In this document: piece after piece, positions 12,798-23,203 of the stretch
Numbering within the stretch: position 1 is the stretch's first letter
How the letters are laid out: the number at the start of each line of letters is the position of its first letter
Source: Acetobacter estunensis
GTDB taxonomy: Bacteria; Pseudomonadota; Alphaproteobacteria; Acetobacterales; Acetobacteraceae
Assembly (NCBI RefSeq): GCF_011516945.1
Contig: NZ_WOTH01000012.1
Location: 29,779 to 93,778, forward strand
DNA length: 64,000 bases
Direction: 5' to 3'
Notes under the pieces: generated by a model
Database searches by the model: none
What the model was told of the DNA's origin: nothing
What the model saw: only the letters and a program-made list of their open reading frames with translations
Position numbers and translations under genes: made by a program

Positions 12798-13082
12798 ATG
12801 GACAAACCGCTCAACAAGCAGGAACTCGTCTCGGTTGTTGCAGACGAAGTTGACCTGCCCAAGGCGAAGGCTGGCGAAGTGGTGGACGCGGTGTTCGCGG
12901 CTATCGAGAAGGCGCTCAAGGGTGGGCAGGAAGTCCGTCTCGTCGGTTTCGGCTCGTTTGTGACGGCTCACCGCAAGGCCACCAAGGGCCGCAATCCGCG
13001 CACCGGTGAGGAGATCGACATTCCGGCCTCCACCTCCGTGCGCTTCAAGCCGGGCAAGACCCTCAAGGACGCCGTGAGCTGA
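12798..13082 (+). CDS. hup: HU-family nucleoid DNA-binding protein
   Basis: 94 aa, the standard length for HU. It starts MDKPLNKQELVSVVAD and contains the conserved core VGFGSF and the DNA-minor-groove arm GRNPRTGEEIDIPAS, followed by RFKPGKTLKDAV. It bends DNA and compacts the nucleoid as a dimer. It is preceded by AGAAAGG 8-10 bp upstream, its own candidate promoter and a strong leader hairpin, and is followed by a clear terminator. HU next to lon is a widely conserved arrangement. Confidence 0.96.
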   Translation: MDKPLNKQELVSVVADEVDLPKAKAGEVVDAVFAAIEKALKGGQEVRLVGFGSFVTAHRKATKGRNPRTGEEIDIPASTSVRFKPGKTLKDAVS

Positions 13083-13110
13083 TCACGGTCCTTTAGGGCA
13101 AGCTTTTGGA

Positions 13111-13142
13111 ACGGGCGGTCAGGGGAAACTCTGTCCGCCCGT
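13111..13142 (+). terminator. Rho-independent terminator after hup
   Basis: ACGGGCGG / CCGCCCGT stem (extended by a further A-T pair) with a 16-nt loop is followed by TTTCGTATTT. It lies about 28 bp past the HU stop. Confidence 0.8.
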
Positions 13143-13193
13143 TTCGTATTTCAGCGACTTGATTGTTCCGTGGCTTTTGGCTAACCACGGCGC

Positions 13194-13268
13194 GGGTGAT
13201 TAGCTCAGCGGTAGAGCGTCTCGTTTACACCGAGATGGTCGGCGGTTCGATCCCGTCATCACCCACCA
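13194..13268 (+). tRNA. tRNA-Val (anticodon UAC)
   Basis: 75 nt. The acceptor GGGTGAT/ATCACCC pairs perfectly, the D arm is AGCTCAGCGGTAGAGC, the anticodon loop is TTTACAC in stem TCTCG/CGAGA (anticodon TAC), and the T arm carries GTTCGATCC. The discriminator A and CCA are encoded. Confidence 0.96.
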
Positions 13269-13604
13269 TTCTCTCTTCCTTGCAAATTGCTGTTTCACGT
13301 CTCGACTGCTGGCGCAGAAAACCTTTGCGCGGCCGCCCGTAGTGTTTCGTGCACGGAATGACATACCGATTTGTTTCATGTCATTGCGTGTCACATGCGC
13401 GTGTGTTGAATAAGAAAAAGTGGCTGTTTTCCGTAGGGATCGCCGTGACTGTATACGGGCGAGTCGTTTCACACGGAAAAGTTCCCGTGCAGATGGGGGC
13501 GCGTCACTGGTCAGGCTGGGTTCACGGACCTAGTTTGGGCGCGACGGTTAGGACAGACGGGACACACCATCCGCAGCCATCGGATGGAGGAGAAGGGAGA
13601 CAGC
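13269..13604 (+). other. Non-coding region upstream of the nuo operon
   Basis: 336 bp between tRNA-Val and nuoA with no supported gene. It is less GC-rich in the middle (an A-rich stretch near 13410-13425). It should contain the nuo promoter, but I see no convincing -35/-10 pair. The last 30 bp hold a strong ribosome binding site (AAGGGAG) for nuoA. Confidence 0.5.
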
Positions 13605-13970
13605 ATGACTTCGACGATCGACGCTTATCTTCCCGTGCTGATTTTCGGAGCGCTGGCGGTGGTAATCGCCGGTGCGATGCTGGGCGCTTCCCTCGTGTGC
13701 GGGCAGCAGAAGCCCTATGCCGAGAAACTCACGGCGTATGAGTGCGGATTCGAGGCGTTCGATGACGCCCGACGTCGCTTCGATGTGCGGTTCTATCTCG
13801 TCTCGATCCTGTTCATCATCTTCGATCTGGAAGTGGCCTTCCTGTTCCCTTGGGCAATCAGCCTTTCGCGGATCGGGTTGCTCGGCTTTCTGTCCATGAT
13901 GGGTTTTCTCGGCGTGCTGGGAATCGGTTTTCTCTACGAGTGGCGCAAAGGTGCGCTCGATTGGGATTGA
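13605..13970 (+). CDS. nuoA: NADH-quinone oxidoreductase subunit A
   Basis: 121 aa from the ATG at 13605, which follows AAGGGAGACAGC; an upstream in-frame ATG at 13584 lacks such a site. Three transmembrane helices are present. The loop YECGFEAFDDARRRFDVRFY is the NuoA/ND3 signature, including the Cys of the quinone-site loop, and is followed by the LFIIFDLEVAFLFPW helix. It is part of the membrane arm near the quinone channel. First gene of the nuo operon. Confidence 0.96.
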   Translation: MTSTIDAYLPVLIFGALAVVIAGAMLGASLVCGQQKPYAEKLTAYECGFEAFDDARRRFDVRFYLVSILFIIFDLEVAFLFPWAISLSRIGLLGFLSMMGFLGVLGIGFLYEWRKGALDWD

Positions 13971-14022
13971 TGGACTGGGTGCGAGAGTACGGCCGAGTGT
14001 GTGATGTGGTGGAGAACGCGCG

Positions 14023-14604
14023 ATGAGCGGTGAAAACCCCGAGACAGCCCAAAATGCGGGGCAGAATATCGTCTGGAACCGCGACATGGTGCCGCCGGGG
14101 CCCGAGCAGGACGCCATCGTCCGCGGAATCACCGGTGAGATCAGCGAGAAGGGCTTTGTCGTCGCCAGTCTCGACAAGCTGGTGAACTGGGGACGCACGG
14201 GCAGCCTGTGGCCGATGTCCTTCGGTCTGGCCTGCTGCGCGGTGGAGATGATCCACGCTTACATGCCGCGCTACGATCTTGACCGCATGGGCATCATCCC
14301 GCGTGGATCGCCGCGTCAGTCGGACGTGATGATCGTGGCGGGGACGCTCACCAACAAGATGGCGCCCGCTCTGCGGCGCGTGTACGACCAGATGGCCGAG
14401 CCACGCTGGGTCATTTCCATGGGCTCCTGCGCCAATGGTGGTGGCTATTACCATTATTCCTATTCGGTCGTGCGGGGCTGTGACCGCGTGGTGCCGGTGG
14501 ATGTGTATGTGCCCGGCTGCCCGCCCACGGCGGAAGCGCTGATCTACGGCATTCTGCTGCTTCAGAAAAAGATTCGTCGGACAGGGACCATTCTCCGTGG
14601 CTGA
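14023..14604 (+). CDS. nuoB: NADH-quinone oxidoreductase subunit B
   Basis: 193 aa; carries the N2 [4Fe-4S] cluster, the last in the chain before quinone. The adjacent cysteines in LACCAVEM and the ligands in [10 protein letters not shown] and [11 protein letters not shown] are all present. The N-terminal ~35 residues are a longer polar extension than in many NuoB proteins. It overlaps nuoC by 8 bp. Confidence 0.97.
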   Translation: MSGENPETAQNAGQNIVWNRDMVPPGPEQDAIVRGITGEISEKGFVVASLDKLVNWGRTGSLWPMSFGLACCAVEMIHAYMPRYDLDRMGIIPRGSPRQSDVMIVAGTLTNKMAPALRRVYDQMAEPRWVISMGSCANGGGYYHYSYSVVRGCDRVVPVDVYVPGCPPTAEALIYGILLLQKKIRRTGTILRG

Positions 14605-15253
14605 GGCAACCGCACCCGTTGGGACGCGCGGCTCGTCCTGCCTTTCCGCTCTGGCGTTCACCCTCTCCACGACGCTGCCGGGCATCCGCTCCGCGTCGCT
14701 GGAAGGCGGGGAACTCGTTGTTCGGGCCGAACGTGAACGCCTGATCCCGCTGATGACGCTGTTGCGTGACGATCCGCGCTTTCGTTGCGAACAGATGATG
14801 GATCTCTGTGGCGTCGATTTCCCGGAGCGTCCAGAACGGTTCGACGTGGTGTACAACCTGCTCTCCGTCAGTCACAATCACCGCATCCGCGTGATCGTGA
14901 CGACCGATGAACTCACGCCGGTCCCCTCCATTCACAAGCTTTGGCCCTGCGCCACGTGGTGGGAGCGGGAGTGCTACGATCTGTTTGGCGTGCTGTTCTC
15001 AGGCCAGCCGGATCTGCGGCGCATCCTCTCGGATTACGGGTTCGAGGGGCATCCGCTGCGCAAGGATTTCCCGCTGACGGGGTACACCGAGGTCCGCTAC
15101 GACCCGGACCGTCGCCAGATCGTGCGCGAGCCGGTTTCGCTCACGCAGGATTTCCGCGATTTCGATTTCGTCTCGCCATGGGAAGGGGTGCTGACCCTGC
15201 CGGGTGACGAGCGGGCGCATGAACTGCGCCAGATCATGAAGAAGCTGAAGTGA
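14597..15253 (+). CDS. nuoC: NADH-quinone oxidoreductase subunit C
   Basis: 218 aa from a GTG start inside the nuoB end. This 30-kDa peripheral-arm subunit has the family signature [20 protein letters not shown] segment (here [19 protein letters not shown]), then [18 protein letters not shown]. It is not fused to nuoD. It lies 13 bp before nuoD, consistent with translational coupling across the operon. Confidence 0.96.
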   Translation: MAEATAPVGTRGSSCLSALAFTLSTTLPGIRSASLEGGELVVRAERERLIPLMTLLRDDPRFRCEQMMDLCGVDFPERPERFDVVYNLLSVSHNHRIRVIVTTDELTPVPSIHKLWPCATWWERECYDLFGVLFSGQPDLRRILSDYGFEGHPLRKDFPLTGYTEVRYDPDRRQIVREPVSLTQDFRDFDFVSPWEGVLTLPGDERAHELRQIMKKLK

Positions 15254-15266
15254 CAGGAGCCCAAGG

Positions 15267-16559
15267 ATGACACAGGCCCTGAAAACGGATGGACCGCAGC
15301 CCGGTCTGCGTGATGTGCTCGATGAAGGTCCGCTGCCGGAATCGCTCCTGCCGGAACCCGCGGTCGAGCAGAAAGTCGAGCGGCGCACGGTCGAGATCGA
15401 CAGCCATTCGCTGAATTTCGGCCCCCAGCATCCGTCGGCACATGGTGTGCTGCGTCTGGTGCTGGAGATGGAGGGCGAGGTTGTGGCCCGTGCGGTGCCA
15501 CATATCGGCCTGTTGCATCGCGGCACGGAAAAGCTGATCGAATACAAGACATATCCCAAGGCGCTGCCCTATTTCGATCGGCTCGATTACGCCTCCCCGA
15601 TGAGCGAGGAACATGCGTTCGCGCTGGCAACCGAGAAGCTTCTGGGCATCACGGCGCCGGAGCGGGCGCAGTGGATTCGGGTCATCTTCGCGGAAATCAC
15701 ACGCATCCTGAATCATATCCTCAATCTGACCGCCATGGGGCTGGATTGCGGCGCGGTGACGCCGGCACTTTGGGGATATGAGGAGCGTGAAAAGCTTCTC
15801 GAATTTTATGAAGCCGTCTCGGGTGCGCGGTTCCATGCCAACTATTTCCGTCCCGGCGGCGTGGCGCGTGATCTTCCGGCGGGGCTGGAAGAGCGGATCG
15901 GTCGGTGGGCGGATGAGTTCCCGGCATGGATCGACGATCTCGAAAGCCTGCTGACGGAAAACCGTATCTGGAAGCAGCGCACGGTGGGGATCGGTGTGTT
16001 CACCAGCGAGCAGGCGCTGGCGTGGGGTTTCAGCGGTCCCTGCCTGCGTGGCTCGGGTGTGCCATGGGATCTGCGGCGTTCGCAGCCTTATGACACCTAT
16101 GACCGGGTGACGTTCGACATCCCCGTGGCGCGGCATGGTGACTGCTACGACCGCTATCTCGTCCGTGTGGCCGAGATGCGCGAGAGCGTGAAGATCATCA
16201 AGCAGGGGCTGGAGCAGATCAAGCCCGGTCCGGTGAAGGTGCAGGATCCCAAGTTCTCGCCGCCGCCGCGCGCGGAGATGAAGCGTTCGATGGAAGCGCT
16301 GATCCATCACTTCAAGCTGTTTACCGAAGGCTATCACGTGCCGCCGGGCGCGACCTATACGGCGGTCGAGACGCCAAAGGGTGAGTTCGGCGTCTATCTG
16401 GTGGCGGACGGCAGCAACCGACCCTATCGCTGCAAGATCCGCCCCACGGGTTTCGCGCATTTGCAGGCCATCGATGAGATGTCGCGGCGCGGCATGCTGG
16501 CCGACGCCGTGGCGATCATCGGATCGCTGGATCTCGTCTTTGGTGAGGTGGACCGATGA
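15267..16559 (+). CDS. nuoD: NADH-quinone oxidoreductase subunit D
   Basis: 430 aa; the 49-kDa subunit lining the quinone-binding cavity, homologous to the hydrogenase large subunit. Conserved segments are [41 protein letters not shown] and the C-terminal [11 protein letters not shown]. The first ~45 residues form an N-terminal extension before the family core. It overlaps nuoE by 4 bp. Confidence 0.97.
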   Translation: MTQALKTDGPQPGLRDVLDEGPLPESLLPEPAVEQKVERRTVEIDSHSLNFGPQHPSAHGVLRLVLEMEGEVVARAVPHIGLLHRGTEKLIEYKTYPKALPYFDRLDYASPMSEEHAFALATEKLLGITAPERAQWIRVIFAEITRILNHILNLTAMGLDCGAVTPALWGYEEREKLLEFYEAVSGARFHANYFRPGGVARDLPAGLEERIGRWADEFPAWIDDLESLLTENRIWKQRTVGIGVFTSEQALAWGFSGPCLRGSGVPWDLRRSQPYDTYDRVTFDIPVARHGDCYDRYLVRVAEMRESVKIIKQGLEQIKPGPVKVQDPKFSPPPRAEMKRSMEALIHHFKLFTEGYHVPPGATYTAVETPKGEFGVYLVADGSNRPYRCKIRPTGFAHLQAIDEMSRRGMLADAVAIIGSLDLVFGEVDR

Positions 16560-17197
16560 GCGACGTGAATCACGATCAGCCGACACACTTCGCGTTCGAT
16601 GAAGTGAGCGAGGCCGAGATCACAAAGGTTCTGGCTAAGTATCCGCCCGAGCGGAAGGCCAGTGGCGCGCTGCCGTTGCTCTACATCGTGCAGGACCAGA
16701 TGAAGCGCCAGACCGGTAGTGCCTGGGTGCCAACGGTGGCGATGGATGTGGTGGCGGAGCGTCTCGATGTCGCGCCGATCCGCATTTACGAGGTCGCGAC
16801 ATTTTACACGATGTTCAATCTCAAGCCGATCGGGAAGTATCACCTTCAGGTCTGCACCACGACATCATGCTGGTTGCGCGGTTCGGACGATGTGCTGGGC
16901 GCGTGCAAGAAAGCCGCAGGCATCGCTCATGTGGGTGGCACCAGCGCGGACGGCCTGTTCACGCTGAGCGAGGCGGAATGTCTTGGCGCATGCGCCAATG
17001 CGCCGATCCTTCAGGTGGATAACGATTTCTATGAAGACCTCGACGGCCCGCGCACCGAAGCGCTGATCGCGGCGTTGCGGCGTGACGAGGTGCCGCAGCC
17101 CGGCCCCACCAACGGTCGGCACGGCTCCGAGCCCGAAGGCGGACGACGGGTGTTGCTTGACGCGAACGCGGGGGCCGCAGGCCCACAGAAGGGCTGA
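16556..17197 (+). CDS. nuoE: NADH-quinone oxidoreductase subunit E
   Basis: 213 aa, thioredoxin-like fold carrying the N1a [2Fe-2S] cluster. The ligands are in [11 protein letters not shown] and [13 protein letters not shown]. About 40 residues of polar C-terminal tail follow the core. With NuoF it forms the NADH-oxidising tip. Its ATG overlaps the nuoD stop (ATGA). Confidence 0.96.
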   Translation: MSDVNHDQPTHFAFDEVSEAEITKVLAKYPPERKASGALPLLYIVQDQMKRQTGSAWVPTVAMDVVAERLDVAPIRIYEVATFYTMFNLKPIGKYHLQVCTTTSCWLRGSDDVLGACKKAAGIAHVGGTSADGLFTLSEAECLGACANAPILQVDNDFYEDLDGPRTEALIAALRRDEVPQPGPTNGRHGSEPEGGRRVLLDANAGAAGPQKG

Positions 17198-17209
17198 GGA
17201 GAACCGGCG

Positions 17210-18544
17210 ATGCTGAGCGACAAGGACCGGATTTACACCAATCTCTACGGCCAGAACGATTGGCATCTCGCGGGTGCTCGCGCGCGTGGGGATTGGGATG
17301 ACACCAAAGCCATTCTCGACAAGGGTCGCGATTGGATCGTGAGTGAGATGAAGGCGTCGGGCCTTCGCGGACGTGGTGGCGCGGGCTTCCCGACGGGTGT
17401 GAAGTGGTCCTTCATGCCGAAGGGCGATGGGCCGCTGCCGCATTACCTCGTCATCAATGGGGACGAGTCCGAACCGGGCACCTGCAAGGACCGCGAGATC
17501 CTGCGCCATGAGCCGCACAAGCTGATCGAGAGTGCACTGATCGCCTCCTTCGCCATGGGGGCGCACGCGGCTTACATCTATATCCGCGGCGAGTTCTATA
17601 ACGAGGCACGGCATCTCCAGATCGCGGTGGATGAGGCCTACGAAGCCGGGCTGCTGGGCAAGAATGCGGCGGGCACCGGCTGGGATTTCGATTTCTACAT
17701 CCATCGTGGCGCGGGTGCGTATATCTGCGGTGAGGAAACGGCGCTGCTGGAAAGCCTTGAAGGCAAGAAGGGCCAGCCGCGCATGAAGCCGCCTTTCCCG
17801 GCGGGGGCGGGTCTGTATGGGTGCCCGACGACGGTGAACAATGTGGAGTCCATCGCCTCGGCCTCCACCATTCTGCGTCGTGGGGCCGCGTGGTTCTCCG
17901 CTCTTGGTCGTCCGAACAATGCGGGCACCAAGCTGATGGCCATCTCAGGTCATGTGAATACGCCCTGCGTGTTCGAGGAAGAGCTGGGTGTTTCGATGAA
18001 GGAGATCATCGAGAAGCATGGCGGCGGCGTGCGCGGCGGGTGGGATAACCTGCTGGCTGTCATTCCCGGCGGCTGCTCGGTGCCGGTGTTGCCGAAAGAG
18101 ACCTGTGAGACCGTGCTGATGGACTATGACAGCCTGCGGGCCGTGCAGTCCGGTCTGGGCACCGGCTGCATGATCGTGATGGATAAATCCACCGACATCA
18201 TCAAGGCGATCGCCCGTTTTTCACAGTTCTTCAAGCATGAGAGTTGCGGTCAGTGCACGCCCTGCCGTGAAGGCACGGGCTGGATGATGCGCGTGATGAA
18301 CCGGATGGTCGAAGGACGGGCGGAGATCGAGGAGATCGACATGCTCGAACAGGTCACGCGGCAGGTGGAAGGCCACACGATCTGCGCGCTGGGCGATGCG
18401 GCAGCGTGGCCGATCCAGGGGCTGATCCGCCATTTCCGTCCGGTGATGGAAGAGCGCATCCGCACCTATAAACGGCAGCATGGCGGCTCGCAGCAGGTGC
18501 AGGTGCCTGTCGGTGCGCCGCTCGCCACGATTGCGGCGGAGTAA
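17210..18544 (+). CDS. nuoF: NADH-quinone oxidoreductase subunit F
   Basis: 444 aa; binds NADH and FMN and holds cluster N3. [16 protein letters not shown] is the FMN/NADH glycine-rich motif, [15 protein letters not shown] lies near the NADH pocket, and [12 protein letters not shown] plus a later Cys (TICALGD) are the [4Fe-4S] ligands. It lies 12 bp after nuoE, with GAGGAGAA as ribosome binding site. Confidence 0.97.
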   Translation: MLSDKDRIYTNLYGQNDWHLAGARARGDWDDTKAILDKGRDWIVSEMKASGLRGRGGAGFPTGVKWSFMPKGDGPLPHYLVINGDESEPGTCKDREILRHEPHKLIESALIASFAMGAHAAYIYIRGEFYNEARHLQIAVDEAYEAGLLGKNAAGTGWDFDFYIHRGAGAYICGEETALLESLEGKKGQPRMKPPFPAGAGLYGCPTTVNNVESIASASTILRRGAAWFSALGRPNNAGTKLMAISGHVNTPCVFEEELGVSMKEIIEKHGGGVRGGWDNLLAVIPGGCSVPVLPKETCETVLMDYDSLRAVQSGLGTGCMIVMDKSTDIIKAIARFSQFFKHESCGQCTPCREGTGWMMRVMNRMVEGRAEIEEIDMLEQVTRQVEGHTICALGDAAAWPIQGLIRHFRPVMEERIRTYKRQHGGSQQVQVPVGAPLATIAAE

Positions 18545-18549
18545 AGCGG

Positions 18550-20580
18550 ATGGTCAAGGTTATCGTTGACGGCATTCCGGTCGAGGTTCCCGCTGGGTCT
18601 TCCGCGTTGCAGGCGTGTGAGGCGGCGGGCAAGGAAATCCCACGCTTCTGCTACCACGAGCGTCTGTCGGTCGCGGGTAACTGCCGCATGTGTCTCGTGC
18701 AGGTGGCGCGTGCGCCCAAGCCGGTGGCATCGTGCGGTTTCCCGGTGGGCGAGGGAATGCAGATCTTCACCGACACCGAGACCGTGCGGAAAGCACGGCG
18801 GGCGGTGATGGAGTTCCTGCTCATCAACCATCCACTCGATTGCCCGATCTGCGATCAGGGGGGCGAGTGCGACCTTCAGGATCAGGCCTACGGGTATGGC
18901 AGCGGCATGTCCCGCTACCATGAAGACAAACGCGCCGTGACCGACAAGAATCTTGGGCCGCTGGTCAAGACGGTGATGACACGCTGCATCCAGTGCACCC
19001 GCTGCGTGCGTTTCTCCACGGAGGTGGCGGGCACGCCAGAGTTGGGCGGTATTTCGCGCGGCGAAAATCTGGAGATCACCACCTATGTCGAGAAAGCACT
19101 GACGTCCGAGCTTTCGGGCAACCTGATCGACATCTGCCCTGTGGGCGCATTGACGTCGAAGCCTTCGGCCTTTCAGGCGCGGCCGTGGGAATTGAAAAAG
19201 ACGGACGCCATCGACGTGATGGACGCGGTGGGCACCAACATCGTCATTCAGGCGCGGGGCGGCGAAGTTAAGCGCATCGTGCCGCGCATCAATGACGAGG
19301 TGAACGAGGAGTGGCTGTCCGACAAGGGACGCTTCTCTGTGGATGGCCTCAAGCGTCGTCGTCTCGATCGGCCTTGGGTGCGCGTGCATGGCAAGCTGCA
19401 TCCGGCTTCGTGGCAGGATGCATTCGTGGCCATAGCCAAACGTCTCGAAGGTGTGCCCGGCTCACGGATCGGCGCGATTGTGGGCGATCTGTGCGAGGCC
19501 GAGAGCATCATGGCGCTGCGTGATCTGATGCACGCGCTCGGTTCAAGCAACCTCGATTGCCGTCAGGATGGTGCGCAATACGATCTGACCGATCGTGCGA
19601 ACTACATTTTTGCCGATGGCATCACGGGCATTGATGAGGCGGACGCGGTGCTGGTCGTGGGCGCGAATGTCCGTCAGGACGCGCCGGTGCTCAATGCGCG
19701 CATCCGCAAGCGGTATCTCTCGCTTGGGCGCGGCGGTCTGCCGATTGGCGTGATCGGCACGCTGCCCTCCGATCCGACATGGGCCTATGAGCCACTTGGC
19801 GATGATCCGACGGCGCTGAACGCGCTGATGGATGGCACGGAAGGCTTCGCCGCGAAGCTCAAGGCGGCCAAGCGGCCTTTGATTATTGTCGGGCAGGAAG
19901 TTCTGGTGCGTGAGGATGCGCTGGCGATCCTCGCCGGGTGCCGCAAAGTGCTGGCAGCGGGTGAGCGGGCGGAAGGCTGGCACGGTTTGAACATCCTGCA
20001 CACGGCGGCCTCGCGCGTGGCGGCTCTGGATCTGGGCTTCGTGCCCGGCAATGGCGGCCGCAGCGTGCGCGGGATGCTCAGCGGCGGTGTGGATGTGCTG
20101 TGGCTGCTGGGCGCGGATGAGTTTCCTGTTCACTCCATCAGCCCGGACACGTTCGTGGTCTATCAGGGCCATCATGGGGACGCAGGGGCCGCGCGCGCGG
20201 ATGTGATTCTGCCGGGTGCGACCTACACCGAGAAAGAGGGCACCTGGGTCAACACAGAAGGGCGCGTCCAGCGTGGCTTTCAGGCGGTGTTCCCGCCGGG
20301 CGAGGCCAAGGAGGACTGGAAAATCCTGCGTGCTGTCTCGGAAGTTCTGGGGGCGACGCTGCCCTATGACACGATTGGCGCATTGCGCGAACGAATGCAG
20401 CTTGGCGTTTCATCGGCGGCCGCTGCGCCTGAGGTAGCCAGTCAGGTGGCGCTCGACGCACGGCCTCTTGTACCGGCAACACACGGATATTACCTGACAA
20501 ATCCGATCAGCCGGGCCAGTCCGACCATGAATGAGTGCGCGGCGGTGTATGCGCCGAGTGCGGCTGTAGCGGCGGAGTAG
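18550..20580 (+). CDS. nuoG: NADH-quinone oxidoreductase subunit G
   Basis: 676 aa, the largest peripheral subunit, molybdopterin-oxidoreductase-like. N-terminal ligands for the [2Fe-2S] cluster include [15 protein letters not shown]; the [4Fe-4S] ligands include [13 protein letters not shown] and [12 protein letters not shown], with [12 protein letters not shown] after them. The rest is the degenerate molybdopterin fold. The length matches the mitochondrial-type alphaproteobacterial NuoG rather than the longer enterobacterial form. Confidence 0.96.
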   Translation: MVKVIVDGIPVEVPAGSSALQACEAAGKEIPRFCYHERLSVAGNCRMCLVQVARAPKPVASCGFPVGEGMQIFTDTETVRKARRAVMEFLLINHPLDCPICDQGGECDLQDQAYGYGSGMSRYHEDKRAVTDKNLGPLVKTVMTRCIQCTRCVRFSTEVAGTPELGGISRGENLEITTYVEKALTSELSGNLIDICPVGALTSKPSAFQARPWELKKTDAIDVMDAVGTNIVIQARGGEVKRIVPRINDEVNEEWLSDKGRFSVDGLKRRRLDRPWVRVHGKLHPASWQDAFVAIAKRLEGVPGSRIGAIVGDLCEAESIMALRDLMHALGSSNLDCRQDGAQYDLTDRANYIFADGITGIDEADAVLVVGANVRQDAPVLNARIRKRYLSLGRGGLPIGVIGTLPSDPTWAYEPLGDDPTALNALMDGTEGFAAKLKAAKRPLIIVGQEVLVREDALAILAGCRKVLAAGERAEGWHGLNILHTAASRVAALDLGFVPGNGGRSVRGMLSGGVDVLWLLGADEFPVHSISPDTFVVYQGHHGDAGAARADVILPGATYTEKEGTWVNTEGRVQRGFQAVFPPGEAKEDWKILRAVSEVLGATLPYDTIGALRERMQLGVSSAAAAPEVASQVALDARPLVPATHGYYLTNPISRASPTMNECAAVYAPSAAVAAE

Positions 20581-20584
20581 GAAC

Positions 20585-21607
20585 GTGGCGTATTTTTTCC
20601 TCCGTACGCTGATCGGTCAGATCATTCTGATCGCTCTTGAAGCGCTGGCGGTGCTGGTGCCGCTGCTGATCGCCGTGGCCTATCTCACGCTGATGGAGCG
20701 CAAGGTGATGGCCGCGATGCAGTTGCGTCGCGGGCCGAACGTGAACGGCATTTTCGGTCTGCTTCAGGCTTTTGCCGACGCGATCAAGATGATCACCAAG
20801 GAGACCATCATTCCGGCGGGGGCCAACAGGTTCCTGTTCCTGTTCGCTCCGTTCCTCACCTTCTCGCTGGCCATGCTGGCCTGGGCGGTGATCCCGACCG
20901 GCAGCGGGCTGGCGGTGGCCAACATCAATGTGGGTATTCTCTACCTGCTCGCTATTTCCTCGCTGGGGGTTTACGGCACCCTGATCGCGGGCTGGGCGTC
21001 CAATTCCAAATACGCCTTTCTCGGTTCGCTGCGAGCGGCGGCGCAGATGGTGTCCTACGAAGTCTCCATCGGCTTGGTGATCGTCTCGGTACTGCTGGCG
21101 GTGGGAAGCCTGAACCTCAATGACATCGTGCTGGCGCAGCAGCACATCTGGTTCTGCGTGCCGATGTTCCCGATGTTCATCGTGTTCTTCATCTCGGCGC
21201 TGGCCGAGACGGGGCGCGCACCGTTCGACCTTCCCGAAGGCGAGAGCGAACTGGTGGCTGGCTTCTTCGTGGAATATTCCTCGCTGTCGTTCGGCCTCTT
21301 CTTCCTTGGTGAATACGCCAACATGATCCTCATGTCCGGCATGGTCAGCATCCTCTTCCTTGGTGGCTGGTTGCCGCCGCTCGGGATCGCGCCCTTTACA
21401 TGGGTGCCGGGGCCGCTGTGGTTCATCGCCAAGATTCTGTTCTGTCTTTTCGTGTTCATCTGGACCCGCGCAACCTTTCCCCGCTTTCGCTACGATCAGC
21501 TCATGCGGCTGGGCTGGAAGATCTTCCTGCCCATGTCCCTGCTGTGGATGATCGCGACGGCCGGGTTCCTTCTCGCGACGGGCATGTTGCCGCAGGGAGC
21601 AAGCTGA
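20585..21607 (+). CDS. nuoH: NADH-quinone oxidoreductase subunit H
   Basis: 340 aa from a GTG start; eight or more transmembrane helices. Family signatures are [38 protein letters not shown] and [17 protein letters not shown]. It forms the proximal membrane arm contacting the quinone site. Its stop overlaps the nuoI start (ATGA). Confidence 0.97.
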   Translation: MAYFFLRTLIGQIILIALEALAVLVPLLIAVAYLTLMERKVMAAMQLRRGPNVNGIFGLLQAFADAIKMITKETIIPAGANRFLFLFAPFLTFSLAMLAWAVIPTGSGLAVANINVGILYLLAISSLGVYGTLIAGWASNSKYAFLGSLRAAAQMVSYEVSIGLVIVSVLLAVGSLNLNDIVLAQQHIWFCVPMFPMFIVFFISALAETGRAPFDLPEGESELVAGFFVEYSSLSFGLFFLGEYANMILMSGMVSILFLGGWLPPLGIAPFTWVPGPLWFIAKILFCLFVFIWTRATFPRFRYDQLMRLGWKIFLPMSLLWMIATAGFLLATGMLPQGAS

Positions 21608-22095
21608 TGGCTGGCATGGACCGCGCACTGAAGTCTTTTCTTCTGACCGAGATCGTCTCCGGCATGGTTTCGACCTTCAAGACGATGTTCAAGCCGAAGG
21701 TCACGCTGAACTATCCCTATGAAAAGGGACCGCTCTCGCCGCGTTTCCGGGGCGAGCACGCCCTGCGCCGCTACCCCAATGGGGAAGAGCGCTGCATCGC
21801 CTGCAAACTGTGCGAGGCGACGTGCCCGGCGGAGGCCATCACGATCGAGGCCGAGCCGCGCGAGGACGGCTCGCGCCGCACCACGCGCTACGACATCGAC
21901 ATGACCAAGTGCATCTATTGCGGTCTGTGCGAGGAGGCCTGCCCGGTCGACGCGATCGTGGAAGGGCCGAACTACGAGTTCGCGACCGAGACCCGCGAGG
22001 AGTTGATGTACAACAAGGACAAGCTGCTCGCGAACGGGGACCGCTGGGAAAGCGTGCTGGCACGGAGGCTCGAACTCGATGCGCCGTATCGCTGA
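21607..22095 (+). CDS. nuoI: NADH-quinone oxidoreductase subunit I
   Basis: 162 aa from the ATG overlapping the nuoH stop; the frame is open further upstream but only as a shadow of nuoH. Two ferredoxin-type motifs bind clusters N6a and N6b: [12 protein letters not shown] and [12 protein letters not shown]. An amphipathic N-terminal helix precedes the conserved [20 protein letters not shown] segment. It links the peripheral chain to NuoB. Confidence 0.97.
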   Translation: MAGMDRALKSFLLTEIVSGMVSTFKTMFKPKVTLNYPYEKGPLSPRFRGEHALRRYPNGEERCIACKLCEATCPAEAITIEAEPREDGSRRTTRYDIDMTKCIYCGLCEEACPVDAIVEGPNYEFATETREELMYNKDKLLANGDRWESVLARRLELDAPYR

Positions 22096-22137
22096 TCGTC
22101 CCGTCATGACGACCTGCTCCAAGGGAAGGGCGGCCTG

Positions 22138-22878
22138 ATGCTCCAGTTGATCTTCTATGTGTTCGCGACGATCCTTGTCGCTTCTGGCGCGATGGTCATC
22201 AGCGCGCGCAATCCGGTTCACTCGGTGCTGTTCCTGATCCTTGCGTTCTTCAACGCGGCGGGACTGTTCCTGTTGGCCGGGGCCGAGTTCCTCGCGATGA
22301 TCCTTGTGATCGTCTATGTCGGCGCGGTCGCGGTGCTGTTCCTCTTCGTGGTGATGATGCTCGACATCGACTTCACGAAGATGCGCGAAGGTTTGCAGAA
22401 ATACGCGCCGTTCGGGGCGGCGGTGGGCTGCATCCTGTTCGCGGAACTGGTGATGGCCGGGCTGCACTGGATGTTCTCGCCCGTCATGCCGCTGCCCATC
22501 ACGGGTGGGCTGGGACAGATGGGCGGTCCGGTGACCAATACCGGCGCGCTCGGCACGCTGATCTACACGCATTATCTGCTGCTCTTCCAGCTTTGCGGGC
22601 TGGTGCTCCTGGTCGCGATGATCGGCGCGATTACGCTCACGCTGCGCGACCGTCCGACAGGGCGCCGTCAGATCATCTCGCTTCAGCACGAGCGCAAGCG
22701 CGCCGACACGCTGGAGATGATGGATCTGCCGCTCGGTCAGGGCACGGACGCCAATGGCGGTTTCCTGCGCCCGCATGACTCCTACTACGTCACGGCGGTG
22801 CCCGGTTCCTACGGCGTGCCAGAGGCCGTCGAGGAGGAACACGAGGAACTGGTGGTCCGCGAAGGAGAGGAACGATGA
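22138..22878 (+). CDS. nuoJ: NADH-quinone oxidoreductase subunit J
   Basis: 246 aa. Five hydrophobic helices occupy about the first 170 residues, including the ND6-like helix [19 protein letters not shown] with its pi-bulge-type pattern. A polar C-terminal tail of about 75 residues follows, longer than in E. coli NuoJ and rich in charged residues. It overlaps nuoK by 4 bp. Confidence 0.94.
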   Translation: MLQLIFYVFATILVASGAMVISARNPVHSVLFLILAFFNAAGLFLLAGAEFLAMILVIVYVGAVAVLFLFVVMMLDIDFTKMREGLQKYAPFGAAVGCILFAELVMAGLHWMFSPVMPLPITGGLGQMGGPVTNTGALGTLIYTHYLLLFQLCGLVLLVAMIGAITLTLRDRPTGRRQIISLQHERKRADTLEMMDLPLGQGTDANGGFLRPHDSYYVTAVPGSYGVPEAVEEEHEELVVREGEER

Positions 22879-23198
22879 ACGCTGCGATCGCCCAGATCGG
22901 GCTTGGTCCCTACCTCACGGTCAGCGCGGCGCTGCTGGTGCTGGGCGTGTTCGGGATTTTCCTCAACCGCAAGAACATCATCATTATCATGATGTCGATG
23001 GAGCTGATCCTGCTCTCGGCCAATCTCAACCTCGTGGCGTTTTCGGCCGCTCTGGGGGATCTGTCGGGACAGGTGCTCACGCTGTTCGTGCTGACCATCG
23101 CCGCTGCTGAAGCGGCGATCGGGCTGGCCATTCTCACCGTCTATTTCCGCAACCGTGGCTCGATTCAGGTCGAGGACGTTGCGACGATGAAGGGCTGA
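22875..23198 (+). CDS. nuoK: NADH-quinone oxidoreductase subunit K
   Basis: 107 aa, three helices, ND4L/MrpC-like. It has the two conserved membrane glutamates expected for proton transfer ([12 protein letters not shown] and [12 protein letters not shown]) and the Asn/Lys-rich NRKNIIII turn. It ends 5 bp before nuoL. Confidence 0.96.
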   Translation: MNAAIAQIGLGPYLTVSAALLVLGVFGIFLNRKNIIIIMMSMELILLSANLNLVAFSAALGDLSGQVLTLFVLTIAAAEAAIGLAILTVYFRNRGSIQVEDVATMKG

Positions 23199-23203
23199 GC
23201 ACC